A stretch of DNA of 64,000 bases, taken from assembly GCF_033304595.1 (NCBI RefSeq), contig NZ_CP116341.1:1903001-1967000 (forward strand), given 5' to 3'. The notes beneath the pieces are model-generated. The model searched no databases. It had not been told where the DNA came from and saw only the letters and a list, made by a program, of their open reading frames with translations. The DNA comes from Sporosarcina jeotgali (GTDB taxonomy: Bacteria; Bacillota; Bacilli; Bacillales_A; Planococcaceae). Both the position numbers and the translations under genes were made by a program. Positions 53,373 through 62,928 of the stretch are shown in pieces. Numbering within the stretch: the stretch's first letter is position 1; each line of letters opens with the position of its first letter.

Positions 53373-54761
53373 TTAATTCACCCCGTTTCGCATTGATTCT
53401 AATTTGGCGAGTAACGCTTGACGTTTTTCATCCGTTTTTCGTTTCTCATTAATGGTATCTTTATTTTCTGTTTGAGCAGGTTTTGGTGCTTCTTTCTTAT
53501 TGTCTTTTTTATAGAACCACTCAGGCAGCGGTTCCTCACGCGTCGGTTTTCTTGTACCTTTGTTGGATTTGCCGCCTTCACTCATCCACTTCGTATATTG
53601 GTCATGCTCTTGTCTAGCAATCTCCATAGCTTTCTCGGCTGTATCAATGTCTTTCAATGCCCAGTGCGAAGCAATTCGCTGTGCAAAACTAGTTGTGATT
53701 TTCATATCATTTCGCAACAAAATGTATTGCAATAATACGTTCACAACACTCATTTTCAATCCATGACCGTTGACTAGACTTTCAGCAAGCTGGACATCGA
53801 CTGGCATAGGTTCTTTTCCCGTCAAATGCAACAGCATCTCCCTAGGGGATGTACTTTCGAAATAGGCAATGAGCTCACGGTCTTTCGTTTTGGGCCCGTC
53901 ATATTCTTGAGGCGGGACATCTGCATTATAAATCTTCTCGAGTTTCGGAGGGTTTTTCGAGATATTCATTTTATAGAAATCTTTAGCCGCTTTACGCAGA
54001 CGGTCTTCCGGTACTTCCAAGTTCTCGTCCAATGCCATCATAATGACTTTCTGCATATCCAAAGGATTAAGAGCGTACATAAAAGCTAATTTTGCAATGA
54101 GTTCATGTGATATACCTGAGAGTGCAGCACGCGGAACCATCTGCTCGGATAGACCGCTCAACAGCAAATTGAAGTCGAAAACAGATTGTTCAAATGGGAC
54201 ACCCGCTGACCTGGTACGCACTGATAGTTCCTGATCGTTTTGCAGCTCGTAGGCATGACTATTCACCGGCGTATAGACATCCATGAAAGTTCTTGAAATC
54301 TCTGTAAATCCTGAAGTTTCAGGGTGACCTGTTGCAAACCGCGCACGTAAATCACGATACGGCTGTTCTCCAATTTTACTGAATAAGAAGGTTGCGAGTA
54401 ACGGATCCTGGAAAAAGTCCGTTGCGTCCAGCGGGGCCATTAGTTCGTATATAAAAGAACGATGATCCCCTTCCGTTTTAGTGAATGTGCGCAGCAGCCC
54501 AATCGCTTCAAGCGAGATCCGTGCTTTAAACACCGTTTTCAAGGGCATTGTTAAAATGTTCATCAAATGGTAATGGGTGAACTCACGGGTTTCTCGTATA
54601 TCTGCATCTGCAAGCATTGTTGAAAATAGCCCCATAGCTTCAGGTCCGGTTAACGGCTGGTATAACAGAGTAAGAAGTTGCCGATCATAGTCTGAAAACG
54701 GCGTAGATAATTTGAGAGAATACGTATCAACTGGTTGCAGTTCATGGTAAAGCATGCTCAT
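53373..54761 (-). CDS. dnaB: replication initiation and membrane attachment protein DnaB
   Basis: Firmicute DnaB (not the helicase) acts with DnaD and DnaI in helicase loading and attaches the origin to the membrane. The 462-residue protein has the N-terminal winged-helix region (FSDYDRQLLTLLYQPLTGPEAMGLFSTM), a central part, and the DnaB/DnaD C-terminal DDBH2 domain (SPREMLLHLTGKEPMPVDVQLAESLVNGHGLKMSVVNVLLQYILLRND, about 330-378), then a Lys/Glu-rich tail. Length is near the B. subtilis protein (472). It follows nrdR with a 9-base gap. Confidence 0.94.
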   Translation of the reverse strand: MSMLYHELQPVDTYSLKLSTPFSDYDRQLLTLLYQPLTGPEAMGLFSTMLADADIRETREFTHYHLMNILTMPLKTVFKARISLEAIGLLRTFTKTEGDHRSFIYELMAPLDATDFFQDPLLATFLFSKIGEQPYRDLRARFATGHPETSGFTEISRTFMDVYTPVNSHAYELQNDQELSVRTRSAGVPFEQSVFDFNLLLSGLSEQMVPRAALSGISHELIAKLAFMYALNPLDMQKVIMMALDENLEVPEDRLRKAAKDFYKMNISKNPPKLEKIYNADVPPQEYDGPKTKDRELIAYFESTSPREMLLHLTGKEPMPVDVQLAESLVNGHGLKMSVVNVLLQYILLRNDMKITTSFAQRIASHWALKDIDTAEKAMEIARQEHDQYTKWMSEGGKSNKGTRKPTREEPLPEWFYKKDNKKEAPKPAQTENKDTINEKRKTDEKRQALLAKLESMRNGVN

Positions 54762-54770
54762 TTCCTCTCC

Positions 54771-55259
54771 TTACTCTTCTCCTTCAGAACCGCTTTTTTC
54801 ACGAAGTGGTCCTTTTTGCAAATTTTTCAGTTCATCGATGAACATCGTAATGTTCTGATAGTCGCGATAGACTGATGAAAATCGTACGTATGCGACTTCA
54901 TCGACATCCGCTAAACGTTCCATTACCATTTCTCCGACATCGTGAGAGGCGATTTCTGAAACGCCTCTGCTTTTTAATTCTTTTTCGATGGAGGCTACGA
55001 TATTTTGCAGCTCTTCCAGAGGAACAGGCCGCTTTTCACAAGCTCGTATTAATCCCCTTAATAATTTTTCACCCATGAACTCTTCACGAGTACCTTCTTT
55101 TTTCACAATGATAAGCGGAGCTTCTTCTACTTTTTCAAAAGTTGTAAACCGGTAGTTGCATTGCTCACATTCTCTGCGTCTGCGGATAGAGCTGTTCTCT
55201 TCGGCTGGTCTCGAGTCGACAACACGCGTTCCGTTATAACGGCAAGCTGGACATTTCAT
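54771..55259 (-). CDS. nrdR: transcriptional repressor NrdR
   Basis: Zinc-ribbon/ATP-cone repressor of ribonucleotide reductase genes, sensing (d)ATP. The 162-residue protein has the zinc ribbon CPAC (3-6) and CEQC (31-34), with [20 protein letters not shown], and an ATP-cone domain ([31 protein letters not shown], about 46-76). Start is ATG 55259 with CGGAGGA ahead; a 10-residue upstream extension lacks family similarity. First gene of nrdR-dnaB-dnaI, as in B. subtilis. No nrd structural genes are in the window. Confidence 0.96.
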   Translation of the reverse strand: MKCPACRYNGTRVVDSRPAEENSSIRRRRECEQCNYRFTTFEKVEEAPLIIVKKEGTREEFMGEKLLRGLIRACEKRPVPLEELQNIVASIEKELKSRGVSEIASHDVGEMVMERLADVDEVAYVRFSSVYRDYQNITMFIDELKNLQKGPLREKSGSEGEE

Positions 55260-55370
55260 GATTCGTTCCTCCGGTTTTCTGTAGTTCATCTAGTATAACA
55301 GAGAGAGCGTTTACACAACACCCGGGATTACTCGGGCATCGTTTGAAGAAGTACTAGCGCAGCCGGCTGC

Positions 55371-55425
55371 GGCAAAAAAACTGCCCTTCTTTCGCTCTTT
55401 CAAGCAGCAAGAAGGACAGTTTTCC
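55371..55425 (-). terminator. gapB terminator
   Basis: ACTG(T)CCTTCTT and AAGAAGG(G)CAGT pair on the minus strand around a loop of about 20 bases, followed by TTTTTTT, 10 bases after the gapB stop. Confidence 0.85.
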
Positions 55426-55434
55426 GGTGAGATA

Positions 55435-56457
55435 TTACGCTTTTACGCTAGCGCGAAGTTCTTTAGCTACTTTTTTAGTCAAATCCACAACGCGTGCTGA
55501 ATAGCCCCACTCGTTATCATACCAAGCTAAAACTTTCACTTTACGATCTCCGATGACCATTGTTGACAATCCGTCAATAATTGCTGAGTCAGATGTGTTA
55601 TTGAAGTCAATCGAAACGAGCGGCTCCATCGTTAAGCTTAGGACGCCTTTCATAGAACCTTCCATCGCTTTCTTGAACACTTCGTTTACTTGCTCTGCGG
55701 TAACATCTTTCTTCACGTCTACCACAAGATCCACTAGAGATACATTCGGAGTTGGAACACGAAGCGCCATTCCATGTATTTTCCCTTCAAGTTCAGGAAG
55801 TACAAGTGATAATGCTTTCGCAGCTCCAGTTGAAGTCGGAATGATCGACTGGCCGCATGAACGTGCGCGACGAAGGTCTTTGTGCGGATTATCCAAGTTC
55901 TTCTGATCATTTGTATAAGCGTGTACTGTCGTCATCAAACCGTTTTCGATTCCAAATTCATCATTCAGAATCTTAGCGACTGGCGCGAGACAGTTTGTTG
56001 TACAGCTTGCATTCGAAATGACGTCGTGCTTTTCAATGTCTAATTTTTCATCGTTGACACCCATGACAATCGTGATGTCTTCATTTTTACCCGGCGCAGA
56101 TAAGATTACTTTTTTTGCACCGGCATCTAAATGAAGTGCCGCTTTGTCACGCGCATTAAACACACCCGTTGCTTCAATGACGATATCTACGCCAAGCTGT
56201 TTCCAAGGGAGTTTGGATGGATCCCGTTCTGCGACAAGTTCTACACGCTTGCCATTAACAAGCAATGCATTCTCTTCAATTACTACATCGCCAGCGAACG
56301 TTCCGTGGGTTGTGTCATACTTAATCAAGTGTGCTAATGTTTCTGGCGGATAAAGGGCGTTAATCGCAATAGCTGTGACCTCATCCTCTACTATCAACTG
56401 CCGGAATACCATGCGGCCGATTCGACCAAAACCATTAATCGCTACTGATGTTGTCAT
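55435..56457 (-). CDS. gapB: NADP-type glyceraldehyde-3-phosphate dehydrogenase (gluconeogenic)
   Basis: Reverse-direction GAPDH used in gluconeogenesis. The 340-residue protein (same length as B. subtilis GapB) has catalytic Cys152 (SNASCTTNC) and the phosphate-binding STGAAKALSLVLPEL. The residue set after the second beta-strand reads INALYPPETL rather than the ND(L) of glycolytic, NAD-specific GapA, consistent with NADP use. Start is ATG 56457 behind GGGAGGA; a 5-residue extension is rejected. Lies between coaE and nrdR, as in B. subtilis. CcpN-type sites at the promoter support repression on glucose. Confidence 0.93.
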   Translation of the reverse strand: MTTSVAINGFGRIGRMVFRQLIVEDEVTAIAINALYPPETLAHLIKYDTTHGTFAGDVVIEENALLVNGKRVELVAERDPSKLPWKQLGVDIVIEATGVFNARDKAALHLDAGAKKVILSAPGKNEDITIVMGVNDEKLDIEKHDVISNASCTTNCLAPVAKILNDEFGIENGLMTTVHAYTNDQKNLDNPHKDLRRARSCGQSIIPTSTGAAKALSLVLPELEGKIHGMALRVPTPNVSLVDLVVDVKKDVTAEQVNEVFKKAMEGSMKGVLSLTMEPLVSIDFNNTSDSAIIDGLSTMVIGDRKVKVLAWYDNEWGYSARVVDLTKKVAKELRASVKA

Positions 56458-56479
56458 GAAAAGTCCTCCCAATATGTAT

Positions 56480-56522
56480 GATGTTATACTGTTTACTCAA
56501 ATATCGTAATTAGTATAACACA
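56480..56522 (-). promoter_or_regulatory. gapB promoter with two CcpN-type boxes
   Basis: The CcpN box as I recall it is TRTGHYATAYW. TGTGTTATACT (56512-56522, minus strand) matches all 11 positions and overlaps the extended -10 (TGTTATACT). GATGTTATACT (56480-56490, plus strand) matches 10 of 11. B. subtilis gapB likewise has two CcpN sites. Confidence 0.55.
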
Positions 56523-56583
56523 TTTTTACCACGTGGAAAGAGTTTGTGCAACATTGAACATTGTTTGATTTTTCAGAACACCT

Positions 56584-57174
56584 TTAAACTTGCCATTTCT
56601 TTAATACATCCACTACCTGTTGTTCAGTTTCAGCCAGTTCCCCATTGTTATCAATTACGGCATCTGCGCCCTGCTCCTTAATCTCAATCGGAAGCTGTGA
56701 GGCGATTCTTGACTCTGCTTCCTGTTCTGAGAACTGATTTCGACTCATCAGACGTTCTTTTTGAACTTCAGGAGTAACAGAAACGACAAGGATTTTTTCT
56801 ACATACTCATGCAGATTATTTTCAAATAGTAATGGGATATCCAAAATCACGGTTTCCGCTCCTGCAGCTATTTGTGCTTCTTTTTGTGCAATGAGTTCTT
56901 TTCGGATGGCGGGGTGGATGATAGTGTTCAGCTGCTCACGCTTCCTGTTATCATCAAAAATCAGTTTCCCCATCTTGGCACGATCCATCGATCCATCTTC
57001 TTTAATGACATCTGCTCCAAATACGGATTCAATTTCCTTGAGCACAGGACTGCCCGGCTCTACTACCAGACGGGCTATCTCATCTGCATCCACAATGGGG
57101 TATCCCCGTTTCTTTAAGAAATTCGCGACTGTACTTTTACCACTTGCAATACTTCCTGTAAGCCCAATAATCAT
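56584..57174 (-). CDS. coaE: dephospho-CoA kinase
   Basis: Last step of CoA synthesis: phosphorylates the 3'-hydroxyl of dephospho-CoA. The 196-residue protein has Walker A LTGSIASGKST (about 4-14), DADEIARLVVEPG, IHPAIRKELI, and LDIPLLFEN. The start is ATG 57174 behind AAAAGGAG, 14 bases after the mutM stop. A reading frame open 49 codons further upstream overlaps mutM and is rejected. Order mutM-coaE behind polA matches B. subtilis. Confidence 0.96.
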   Translation of the reverse strand: MIIGLTGSIASGKSTVANFLKKRGYPIVDADEIARLVVEPGSPVLKEIESVFGADVIKEDGSMDRAKMGKLIFDDNRKREQLNTIIHPAIRKELIAQKEAQIAAGAETVILDIPLLFENNLHEYVEKILVVSVTPEVQKERLMSRNQFSEQEAESRIASQLPIEIKEQGADAVIDNNGELAETEQQVVDVLKKWQV

Positions 57175-57187
57175 ACGAGTGCTCCTT

Positions 57188-58060
57188 TTAATGCTGACAT
57201 TTTTTGCAGTAGGTGGATGTTCGATTCGCAATTTGAATAGATGCAGTCTTGGTTCCGCATTTCGGACATTCTTTACGGCCGTACATTTGAAGACGTTCCT
57301 GCATGGAACCCGCTTCACCATTTATATTCCGATAGTCGGAGATCGAGCTCCCGCCCGCTTGAATACTTTCATCCAATACAGTTACAATTTCACGGAATAA
57401 CTGCTGCTTCCTAACGTGACTAATTTTGCCTGCTGCCCGCTTTGGGTGGATCCCCATTCTGAACAGAGCTTCTGTAGCGTAAATATTGCCACAGCCAGAG
57501 ATGATTTGACCGTCCATAATCACTTCTTTAATTGGCTTCTTCGCGTATTTATCTAGCTTCGTTTTATCGATAAAAAACAGTTCAGCACCAGCATCGAATG
57601 GTTCAGGAGCCATTAACGTCAACGGCAGATGATCCTGTTCACACGTCAGCAGCCGGAGTTCACCGAAACGCCGGATATCCGAATATACGAGAAGCCCGCC
57701 ATCCTCCAACTGAAAAATGGCGTGCACATGATTTCTGAACTTTTGCTCCCGGATTTCATCAATCGTATTCACAACGAACCATGCTCCAGTCATTCCTAAG
57801 TGACTGACAAGCAAGCGGCATGTCTCATCCTTTTTAAGATGAAAATAGATGTATTTACTGCGTCTTGTTACAGCTTCAATCATAAAACCAGCAAGTTCCG
57901 CGGAAAATCGTTCCACGGAATGACCTTTCACGATAGCCTCTTTTCCTGCAGCTTTAGACTTAACTACCGTTTCAGAAACTTTCACACCGCGAATTTTACG
58001 GCCTCTTGCAACAGGCGCTAATGAGCGCACAACTCCTTCTACTTCTGGTAATTCAGGCAT
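57188..58060 (-). CDS. mutM: formamidopyrimidine-DNA glycosylase (Fpg/MutM)
   Basis: Bifunctional glycosylase/AP lyase removing 8-oxoguanine. The 290-residue protein starts MPELPEVE, with the catalytic Pro and Glu exposed after methionine removal, has the H2TH region (GCGNIYATEALFRMGIHPKR) and a C-terminal zinc finger (CPKCGTKTASIQIANRTSTYCKKC, quoted only in part: Cys pairs CPKC and CKKC). Length is slightly above average but normal. Start ATG 58060 lies 10 bases after the polA stop; an upstream 13-residue extension is rejected. Confidence 0.96.
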   Translation of the reverse strand: MPELPEVEGVVRSLAPVARGRKIRGVKVSETVVKSKAAGKEAIVKGHSVERFSAELAGFMIEAVTRRSKYIYFHLKKDETCRLLVSHLGMTGAWFVVNTIDEIREQKFRNHVHAIFQLEDGGLLVYSDIRRFGELRLLTCEQDHLPLTLMAPEPFDAGAELFFIDKTKLDKYAKKPIKEVIMDGQIISGCGNIYATEALFRMGIHPKRAAGKISHVRKQQLFREIVTVLDESIQAGGSSISDYRNINGEAGSMQERLQMYGRKECPKCGTKTASIQIANRTSTYCKKCQH

Positions 58061-58070
58061 CGTACTTCCC

Positions 58071-60698
58071 TCACTTCGTGTCGTACCAACTTGCGCCATA
58101 CGCTGAATCTACTTTTAGAGGAACATCCAGTTCCAGCGCCGATTCCATCACTTCAGGTACGATTCTCTTCAATTGCTCCAGTTCATCCTCAGGAGCCTCA
58201 AAGATTAGTTCGTCATGCACTTGCAGCAGCATCCGGGCTTGCAGTCCTTCCGTTTCCAGACGCGTGTCCATATCGATCATCGCCTTTTTAATGATGTCTG
58301 CTGCCGTCCCTTGAATTGGTGTATTCATCGCAGTACGCTCTGCAAACCCTCTTAAATTGAAATTCGAACTTGAAATGTCAGGTAAATAGCGGCGGCGATT
58401 CATCATCGTAGTAACGAATCCGCGTTGTTTCGCATCGATGATAATATCATCCATGTACTTCTTAACTCCAGGGAAGCTGGCTAAATAGGTGTCGATGAAT
58501 TCAGCGGCTTCTTTACGCGGGATATCCAAACTCTGAGATAATCCGTAGTCACTGATTCCATAGACGATTCCAAAGTTAACCGCTTTTGCTGCCCGTCTCA
58601 TATTCGATGTCACTTCTTCTTTTGGTACACCAAACACATCCATGGCAGTTTGCGTATGAATGTCTTCTCCTGCGCGGAATGCCGCAATCAGTTTTTCATC
58701 CTGTGAAATATGCGCAAGCACACGCAGTTCGATTTGTGAGTAATCCGCTGCAAACATAATCCAATTTGGTTCTGAAGGTACGAATGCCGCACGGATCTTA
58801 CGCCCTTCTTCCAAACGGATCGGGATGTTCTGTAAGTTCGGGTTGATTGAGCTTAATCGTCCTGTTTGTGTCAAAGCCTGCTGGAAACGTGTATGGATTT
58901 TACCGTCTTCGTGGATTTCTTTAGACAATCCATCAATATATGTGGATTTCAATTTTCCAAGCTGACGGAACAGCAGAATATGTTCAATAATTTCATGCTC
59001 CGGTGCTAACTTTTCCAACACATCCGCAGCTGTGGAATAGCCAGTTTTCGTTTTCTTGATTGGCGTAAGCCCAATCTTTTCAAACAGAATCACACCTAGC
59101 TGTTTCGGGGAATTAATGTTAAATGGTTGTCCAGCTAACTCATAAATCGTTGTTTCCAGCTGTTCCAGACGGCTAGTCAATTCCGTACCGATTGTTTGCA
59201 GCGTGTTCAAATCCGTTTTTACGCCCATCGATTCCATCTTCCCTAGAATTTTCGCAAGCGGCAATTCCAAATTATGATACAGCTCGTATTGCTCGTTCTG
59301 CTTCAGTTTCTCAGATACAGGTTCAAACAGATTCCATACCGCAGCGGCTTTAGTACCCGCATGCTGTGCAATTTCCTCAAGTGCCGGGACTGCTTTTTTC
59401 GCACCTTTGCCATAAATTTTCTCGTCTTTCTGAACTCCATTCCAGCCAACCGATGCAGCGGCTTCCGATACATCGTCAATTGACAAGGATGGGTTCACAA
59501 TATAAGCAGCAAGCGTTAAATCGAAATCGATTCCTGCTACAGGAATGCCGATCGCGGCCAGCGCTGCAAAAAGAGCTTTCGCATCTGTCGTGTACTTTTT
59601 CGTCTCCGAATCAGCTAGCCACGCTTTCAAGACCTCATCTTGCTTTAAATCATCCATAGATACATAAAACACGGTCTCCCCATGGGTCATCGCAAGTCCG
59701 AATAACTCCGATGTTAAATAGTTCTCATCCATCATTTCCAAGTGAACAGCCATTTGATCGGAAAGATCCGCTTTAGTCACTTTGTGCTTTATTTCTACTT
59801 CAATGGCTTCAACGGGCTCAGTTTCAACACCTTCTGCACCCATTTTTTCAAGTAACGTTGTAAATTTCAATTCTTTATAAAGCGAAGTAAGTGATTCTTC
59901 GTCCGGTCCGTTATACGACAAATCCTGAAGTCCGATTGTAATCGGGGCATTCACTTCAATCGTCGCCAGCTGCTTACTCATATACGCTTGTTCTTCGTTA
60001 TTCGTTAAGTTTTCTTTCAATTTCTTACCGCTAATTGCTTCAAGGGACTCATATACATGCTCAACAGACCCATATTCCTTCAATAGCTTCAATGCGGTCT
60101 TTTCACCGACGCCCGGCACACCAGGGATATTATCTGATGCGTCTCCCATCAAACCTTTCATGTCTATGATTTGAAGCGGTTTGATTCCGTACTTTTCTTC
60201 AATATGTGCAGGCGTATAGATTTCCATATCGGTAATCCCTTTACGCGTGATGCACACAGTCGTTGAATCCGTCGCAAGTTGTGTCAAATCCTTATCTCCA
60301 GAAATCACAACTGTATTCGCTGCTTCTTCGCTCGCAGTACGGCTTAACGTCCCGATAATATCGTCTGCTTCAAAGTTTTCCAATTCATACTGCGGGATAT
60401 TATATGCCGTCAATAACTTGCGCAAATACGGAAATTGTTCCGACAGCTCAGGCGGAGTCTTTTGACGGCCTCCTTTATATTCGCTGAACGTACTATGCCT
60501 GAATGTGGTTTTCCCGGCATCCCAAGCAACAAGCACATGTGTCGGCTGTTCTTCTTTTAAAATATTTTGCAGCATCATCGTGAATCCATAAACTGCATTT
60601 GTATGGATTCCACTATCATTTGTTAATAATGGCAATGCAAAAAATGCACGATAAGCCAAGCTGTTTCCGTCAAGTAATACAATTTTTTTAGTCGTCAC
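58071..60698 (-). CDS. polA: DNA polymerase I
   Basis: Fills gaps in repair and removes Okazaki primers. The 875-residue protein (GTG start at 60698, giving MTTKKIVLLDGNSLAYRAFFALP, similar in length to B. subtilis PolA) has the 5'-3' exonuclease domain (GDKDLTQLATD; LMGDASDNIPGVPGVGEKTA), a central domain, and the polymerase domain with AADYSQIELRVLAH (motif A), RRAAKAVNFGIVYG (motif B) and LQVHDELIFE (motif C). The central 3'-5' exonuclease lacks the expected DxE metal triad (HLEMMDENYLTSELFGL), so proofreading is probably lost, as in B. subtilis. An ATG seven codons upstream is inside the ribosome site. Confidence 0.96.
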   Translation of the reverse strand: MTTKKIVLLDGNSLAYRAFFALPLLTNDSGIHTNAVYGFTMMLQNILKEEQPTHVLVAWDAGKTTFRHSTFSEYKGGRQKTPPELSEQFPYLRKLLTAYNIPQYELENFEADDIIGTLSRTASEEAANTVVISGDKDLTQLATDSTTVCITRKGITDMEIYTPAHIEEKYGIKPLQIIDMKGLMGDASDNIPGVPGVGEKTALKLLKEYGSVEHVYESLEAISGKKLKENLTNNEEQAYMSKQLATIEVNAPITIGLQDLSYNGPDEESLTSLYKELKFTTLLEKMGAEGVETEPVEAIEVEIKHKVTKADLSDQMAVHLEMMDENYLTSELFGLAMTHGETVFYVSMDDLKQDEVLKAWLADSETKKYTTDAKALFAALAAIGIPVAGIDFDLTLAAYIVNPSLSIDDVSEAAASVGWNGVQKDEKIYGKGAKKAVPALEEIAQHAGTKAAAVWNLFEPVSEKLKQNEQYELYHNLELPLAKILGKMESMGVKTDLNTLQTIGTELTSRLEQLETTIYELAGQPFNINSPKQLGVILFEKIGLTPIKKTKTGYSTAADVLEKLAPEHEIIEHILLFRQLGKLKSTYIDGLSKEIHEDGKIHTRFQQALTQTGRLSSINPNLQNIPIRLEEGRKIRAAFVPSEPNWIMFAADYSQIELRVLAHISQDEKLIAAFRAGEDIHTQTAMDVFGVPKEEVTSNMRRAAKAVNFGIVYGISDYGLSQSLDIPRKEAAEFIDTYLASFPGVKKYMDDIIIDAKQRGFVTTMMNRRRYLPDISSSNFNLRGFAERTAMNTPIQGTAADIIKKAMIDMDTRLETEGLQARMLLQVHDELIFEAPEDELEQLKRIVPEVMESALELDVPLKVDSAYGASWYDTK

Positions 60699-60786
60699 GT
60701 AGCTCGTCCACTCCTTCATAAAAAAACGTCGTCTCCTTCCATCTTACCACGCGGGCAGGATGAAATGAAAACGACGAGGTCCTTTT

Positions 60787-62220
60787 CTATTCCGTGGATT
60801 GCGGGTGTTGCTGGATAGGGAGCTTTACAAAAAACTCTGATCCTTCACCCAGCTCACTGTCCACCCAAATACTTCCGTGATGCGCTTCAAGCAAATGCTT
60901 CACAATGGCAAGTCCAAGACCAGTACCGCCGGATTCACGACTTCTGGCTAAGTCCGCACGGTAAAACCGTTCGAATACTCTTTGCAGCTTTTCTTTCTCA
61001 ATTCCAATGCCTTCGTCTGCAATTGAAATGATAATGGAATCATGATCTTTCTTTCCTGATATCCGGATTGTCGTACCTTGCTTTGAATACGTAATCGCAT
61101 TGATCAGCAAGTTAACAAGCACTTGCATAAGACGGCCGCTATCTGCTTCAATCACCAGGTCACTCATCTCGTCAATCTCGATTGTCATTTGTTTTTCTGC
61201 AAGTTTGCCTGATACTAGCTGGGCAGCTTCATGGATTGTAGTTGCAGCATCCACTTCCGATAAGTTAAGCGTAAACCCATGCTGTTCAATTCCCGACAAT
61301 TCCAGCAGATCCGACACAAGAGAGTGCAGACGGCCGCTCTCTTTTTCGATAATGGTGATGAAGTCCCGCGAAATATCAGGATCCGAAAGCGCTCCATCCA
61401 GCAGTGTTTCAGCAAACCCTTTTATGGATGTAACAGGTGTGCGTAATTCATGGGAAACGTTGGCAACGAAATCTTTTCGGATTTCTTCCAGTTTAATGAT
61501 CTTTGAAATATCATGAAATACTACAATGATTCCTAACCAATTACCATGCCGTCCAATAACCGGCGCTCCATAAACCGTCAAGTCAAGAGGACCATATTCT
61601 TGCTGAATTCGAATTTGCCGCTCATGAACTTGTTCCGATAGAAAAACATCCTCGATCAATTTCTCAGCAGCTGACGGCAGACCAATTTCTTTATACGATT
61701 TTCCGATGGCATCTGAAGAAGACGCATGAAAGGTTTGCGCGAAAACCCCGTTCATCAGATTTACAGATCCCCCTCTTCCAAGCATCAGTAAGCTGCTGCC
61801 GATACTTTCAATAAGAGTTTTCAGCCGTTCTTTCTCCATCGATCTGACAATTTGGGTTTCCTGGCCGTTTCTTGCAATCTGATTAATAGAAACGGCTAAA
61901 TCCCCAAGATCTTTGAACTCACTGACACTTGTCCGTGCTTTGTAATCTCCACTTGCTAACTTCCTTGCGACAAGTGTCAATTCGTCCACGGGTTTCGTGA
62001 AATGGTAAATGATTCGCGACACCGTGAACAAAGTTAAGATGAGGAACAGTAAGATAACGACCGTTAAATAGAGTATGAATTTCTTTTCCAGCGCTGGATC
62101 TGTATTAGAATCCGTTATATTGAAAAATTGGCTGATGACAATCCATAACACAACTGAAAAGACAACTAGTGCAGCACTAGTTGTGAGTAGGATTCTTTGG
62201 GAGTGACCTTCTTTTTTCAT
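60787..62220 (-). CDS. phoR: PhoR-type sensor histidine kinase with minimal ectodomain
   Basis: Sensor of phosphate limitation that phosphorylates PhoP. Two spans (about 10-32 and 48-69) enclose only about 15 extracellular residues, much shorter than the PAS-like ectodomain of B. subtilis PhoR (579 residues). Then come HAMP (about 70-120), a PAS region (about 130-240), HisKA with His257 (FVANVSHELRTP), and the HATPase domain (VNLLINAITYS; DEGIGIEKEKLQRVFERFYR; GGTGLGLAIVKHLL). 477 residues. Overlaps phoP by 4 bases. It could be called PnpS; context supports PhoR. Confidence 0.9.
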   Translation of the reverse strand: MKKEGHSQRILLTTSAALVVFSVVLWIVISQFFNITDSNTDPALEKKFILYLTVVILLFLILTLFTVSRIIYHFTKPVDELTLVARKLASGDYKARTSVSEFKDLGDLAVSINQIARNGQETQIVRSMEKERLKTLIESIGSSLLMLGRGGSVNLMNGVFAQTFHASSSDAIGKSYKEIGLPSAAEKLIEDVFLSEQVHERQIRIQQEYGPLDLTVYGAPVIGRHGNWLGIIVVFHDISKIIKLEEIRKDFVANVSHELRTPVTSIKGFAETLLDGALSDPDISRDFITIIEKESGRLHSLVSDLLELSGIEQHGFTLNLSEVDAATTIHEAAQLVSGKLAEKQMTIEIDEMSDLVIEADSGRLMQVLVNLLINAITYSKQGTTIRISGKKDHDSIIISIADEGIGIEKEKLQRVFERFYRADLARSRESGGTGLGLAIVKHLLEAHHGSIWVDSELGEGSEFFVKLPIQQHPQSTE

Positions 62221-62927
62221 GAATATTCCTCGAATTTATAGCCGATCCCCCGCACGGTTTTAATGGAACGCGGTTTTTTCGTATCTTCTTCGATTTTATC
62301 CCGAAGATGACTAATGTGAACATCTACAATACGAGTATCCCCGCTAAAATCGTAGTTCCAAACTGCGGATAACAGCTGATCACGGGATAAAACGCGATTT
62401 TTATGTTTCATAAGATGAACAAGAAGTTCGAATTCCTTTGGCGTAAACTCAAGCAGTTCCCCGTTCAGCTCTGTTTGATACCGCTCAAGATACACCGTTA
62501 ATCCATTGATGCTTATACTATCGCTCGGCTGTTTCGGTCCATTCGCACGGCGCAGCACCGCTTTCACACGGGCCGTCAGCTCACGCGGGCTGAAAGGCTT
62601 GGTCATGTAGTCGTCTGCACCTATCTCCAATCCTAAAACCTTATCGGTCTCATCCCCTCGAGCAGTCAGCATGATGATAGGGGTTTCCATATTGCGCTGC
62701 CTTAAGTTACGGCAAACATCGATGCCGTCCATACCAGGGAGCATAATATCGAGCACAATCAAATCCGGCTTGCTCTTCGTCGCTACTTCCAAAGCATCCA
62801 ACCCGTTTGTCGCTACTAGCGTCAGGTACCCGTTTTGTTTCAGGTTGTAGTCGAGAAGTGTGCAAATCGAAGGGTCGTCTTCTACGATTAATATCGTTTT
62901 CGTTGAAATTGCCTCTGCAGTATTCAT
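62217..62927 (-). CDS. phoP: PhoP-type response regulator
   Basis: OmpR-family transcription factor. The 236-residue protein has the receiver domain with acidic pocket EDD (16-18) and phosphoacceptor Asp60 ([13 protein letters not shown]), KPF switch lysine (about 110), and a winged-helix DNA-binding domain ([49 protein letters not shown]). Position between mdh/maoC and phoR-polA matches B. subtilis phoP. No clear PHO-box direct repeats were noticed ahead of it; it starts 1 base after the maoC stop, so it is co-transcribed with it. Confidence 0.93.
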   Translation of the reverse strand: MNTAEAISTKTILIVEDDPSICTLLDYNLKQNGYLTLVATNGLDALEVATKSKPDLIVLDIMLPGMDGIDVCRNLRQRNMETPIIMLTARGDETDKVLGLEIGADDYMTKPFSPRELTARVKAVLRRANGPKQPSDSISINGLTVYLERYQTELNGELLEFTPKEFELLVHLMKHKNRVLSRDQLLSAVWNYDFSGDTRIVDVHISHLRDKIEEDTKKPRSIKTVRGIGYKFEEYS

Positions 62928-62928
62928 A

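Noticed and set aside
57175-57321. 49-residue N-terminal extension of coaE.
   Set aside because: It overlaps the 3' end of mutM in another frame and is not found in dephospho-CoA kinases; the ATG at 57174 has a good ribosome site.
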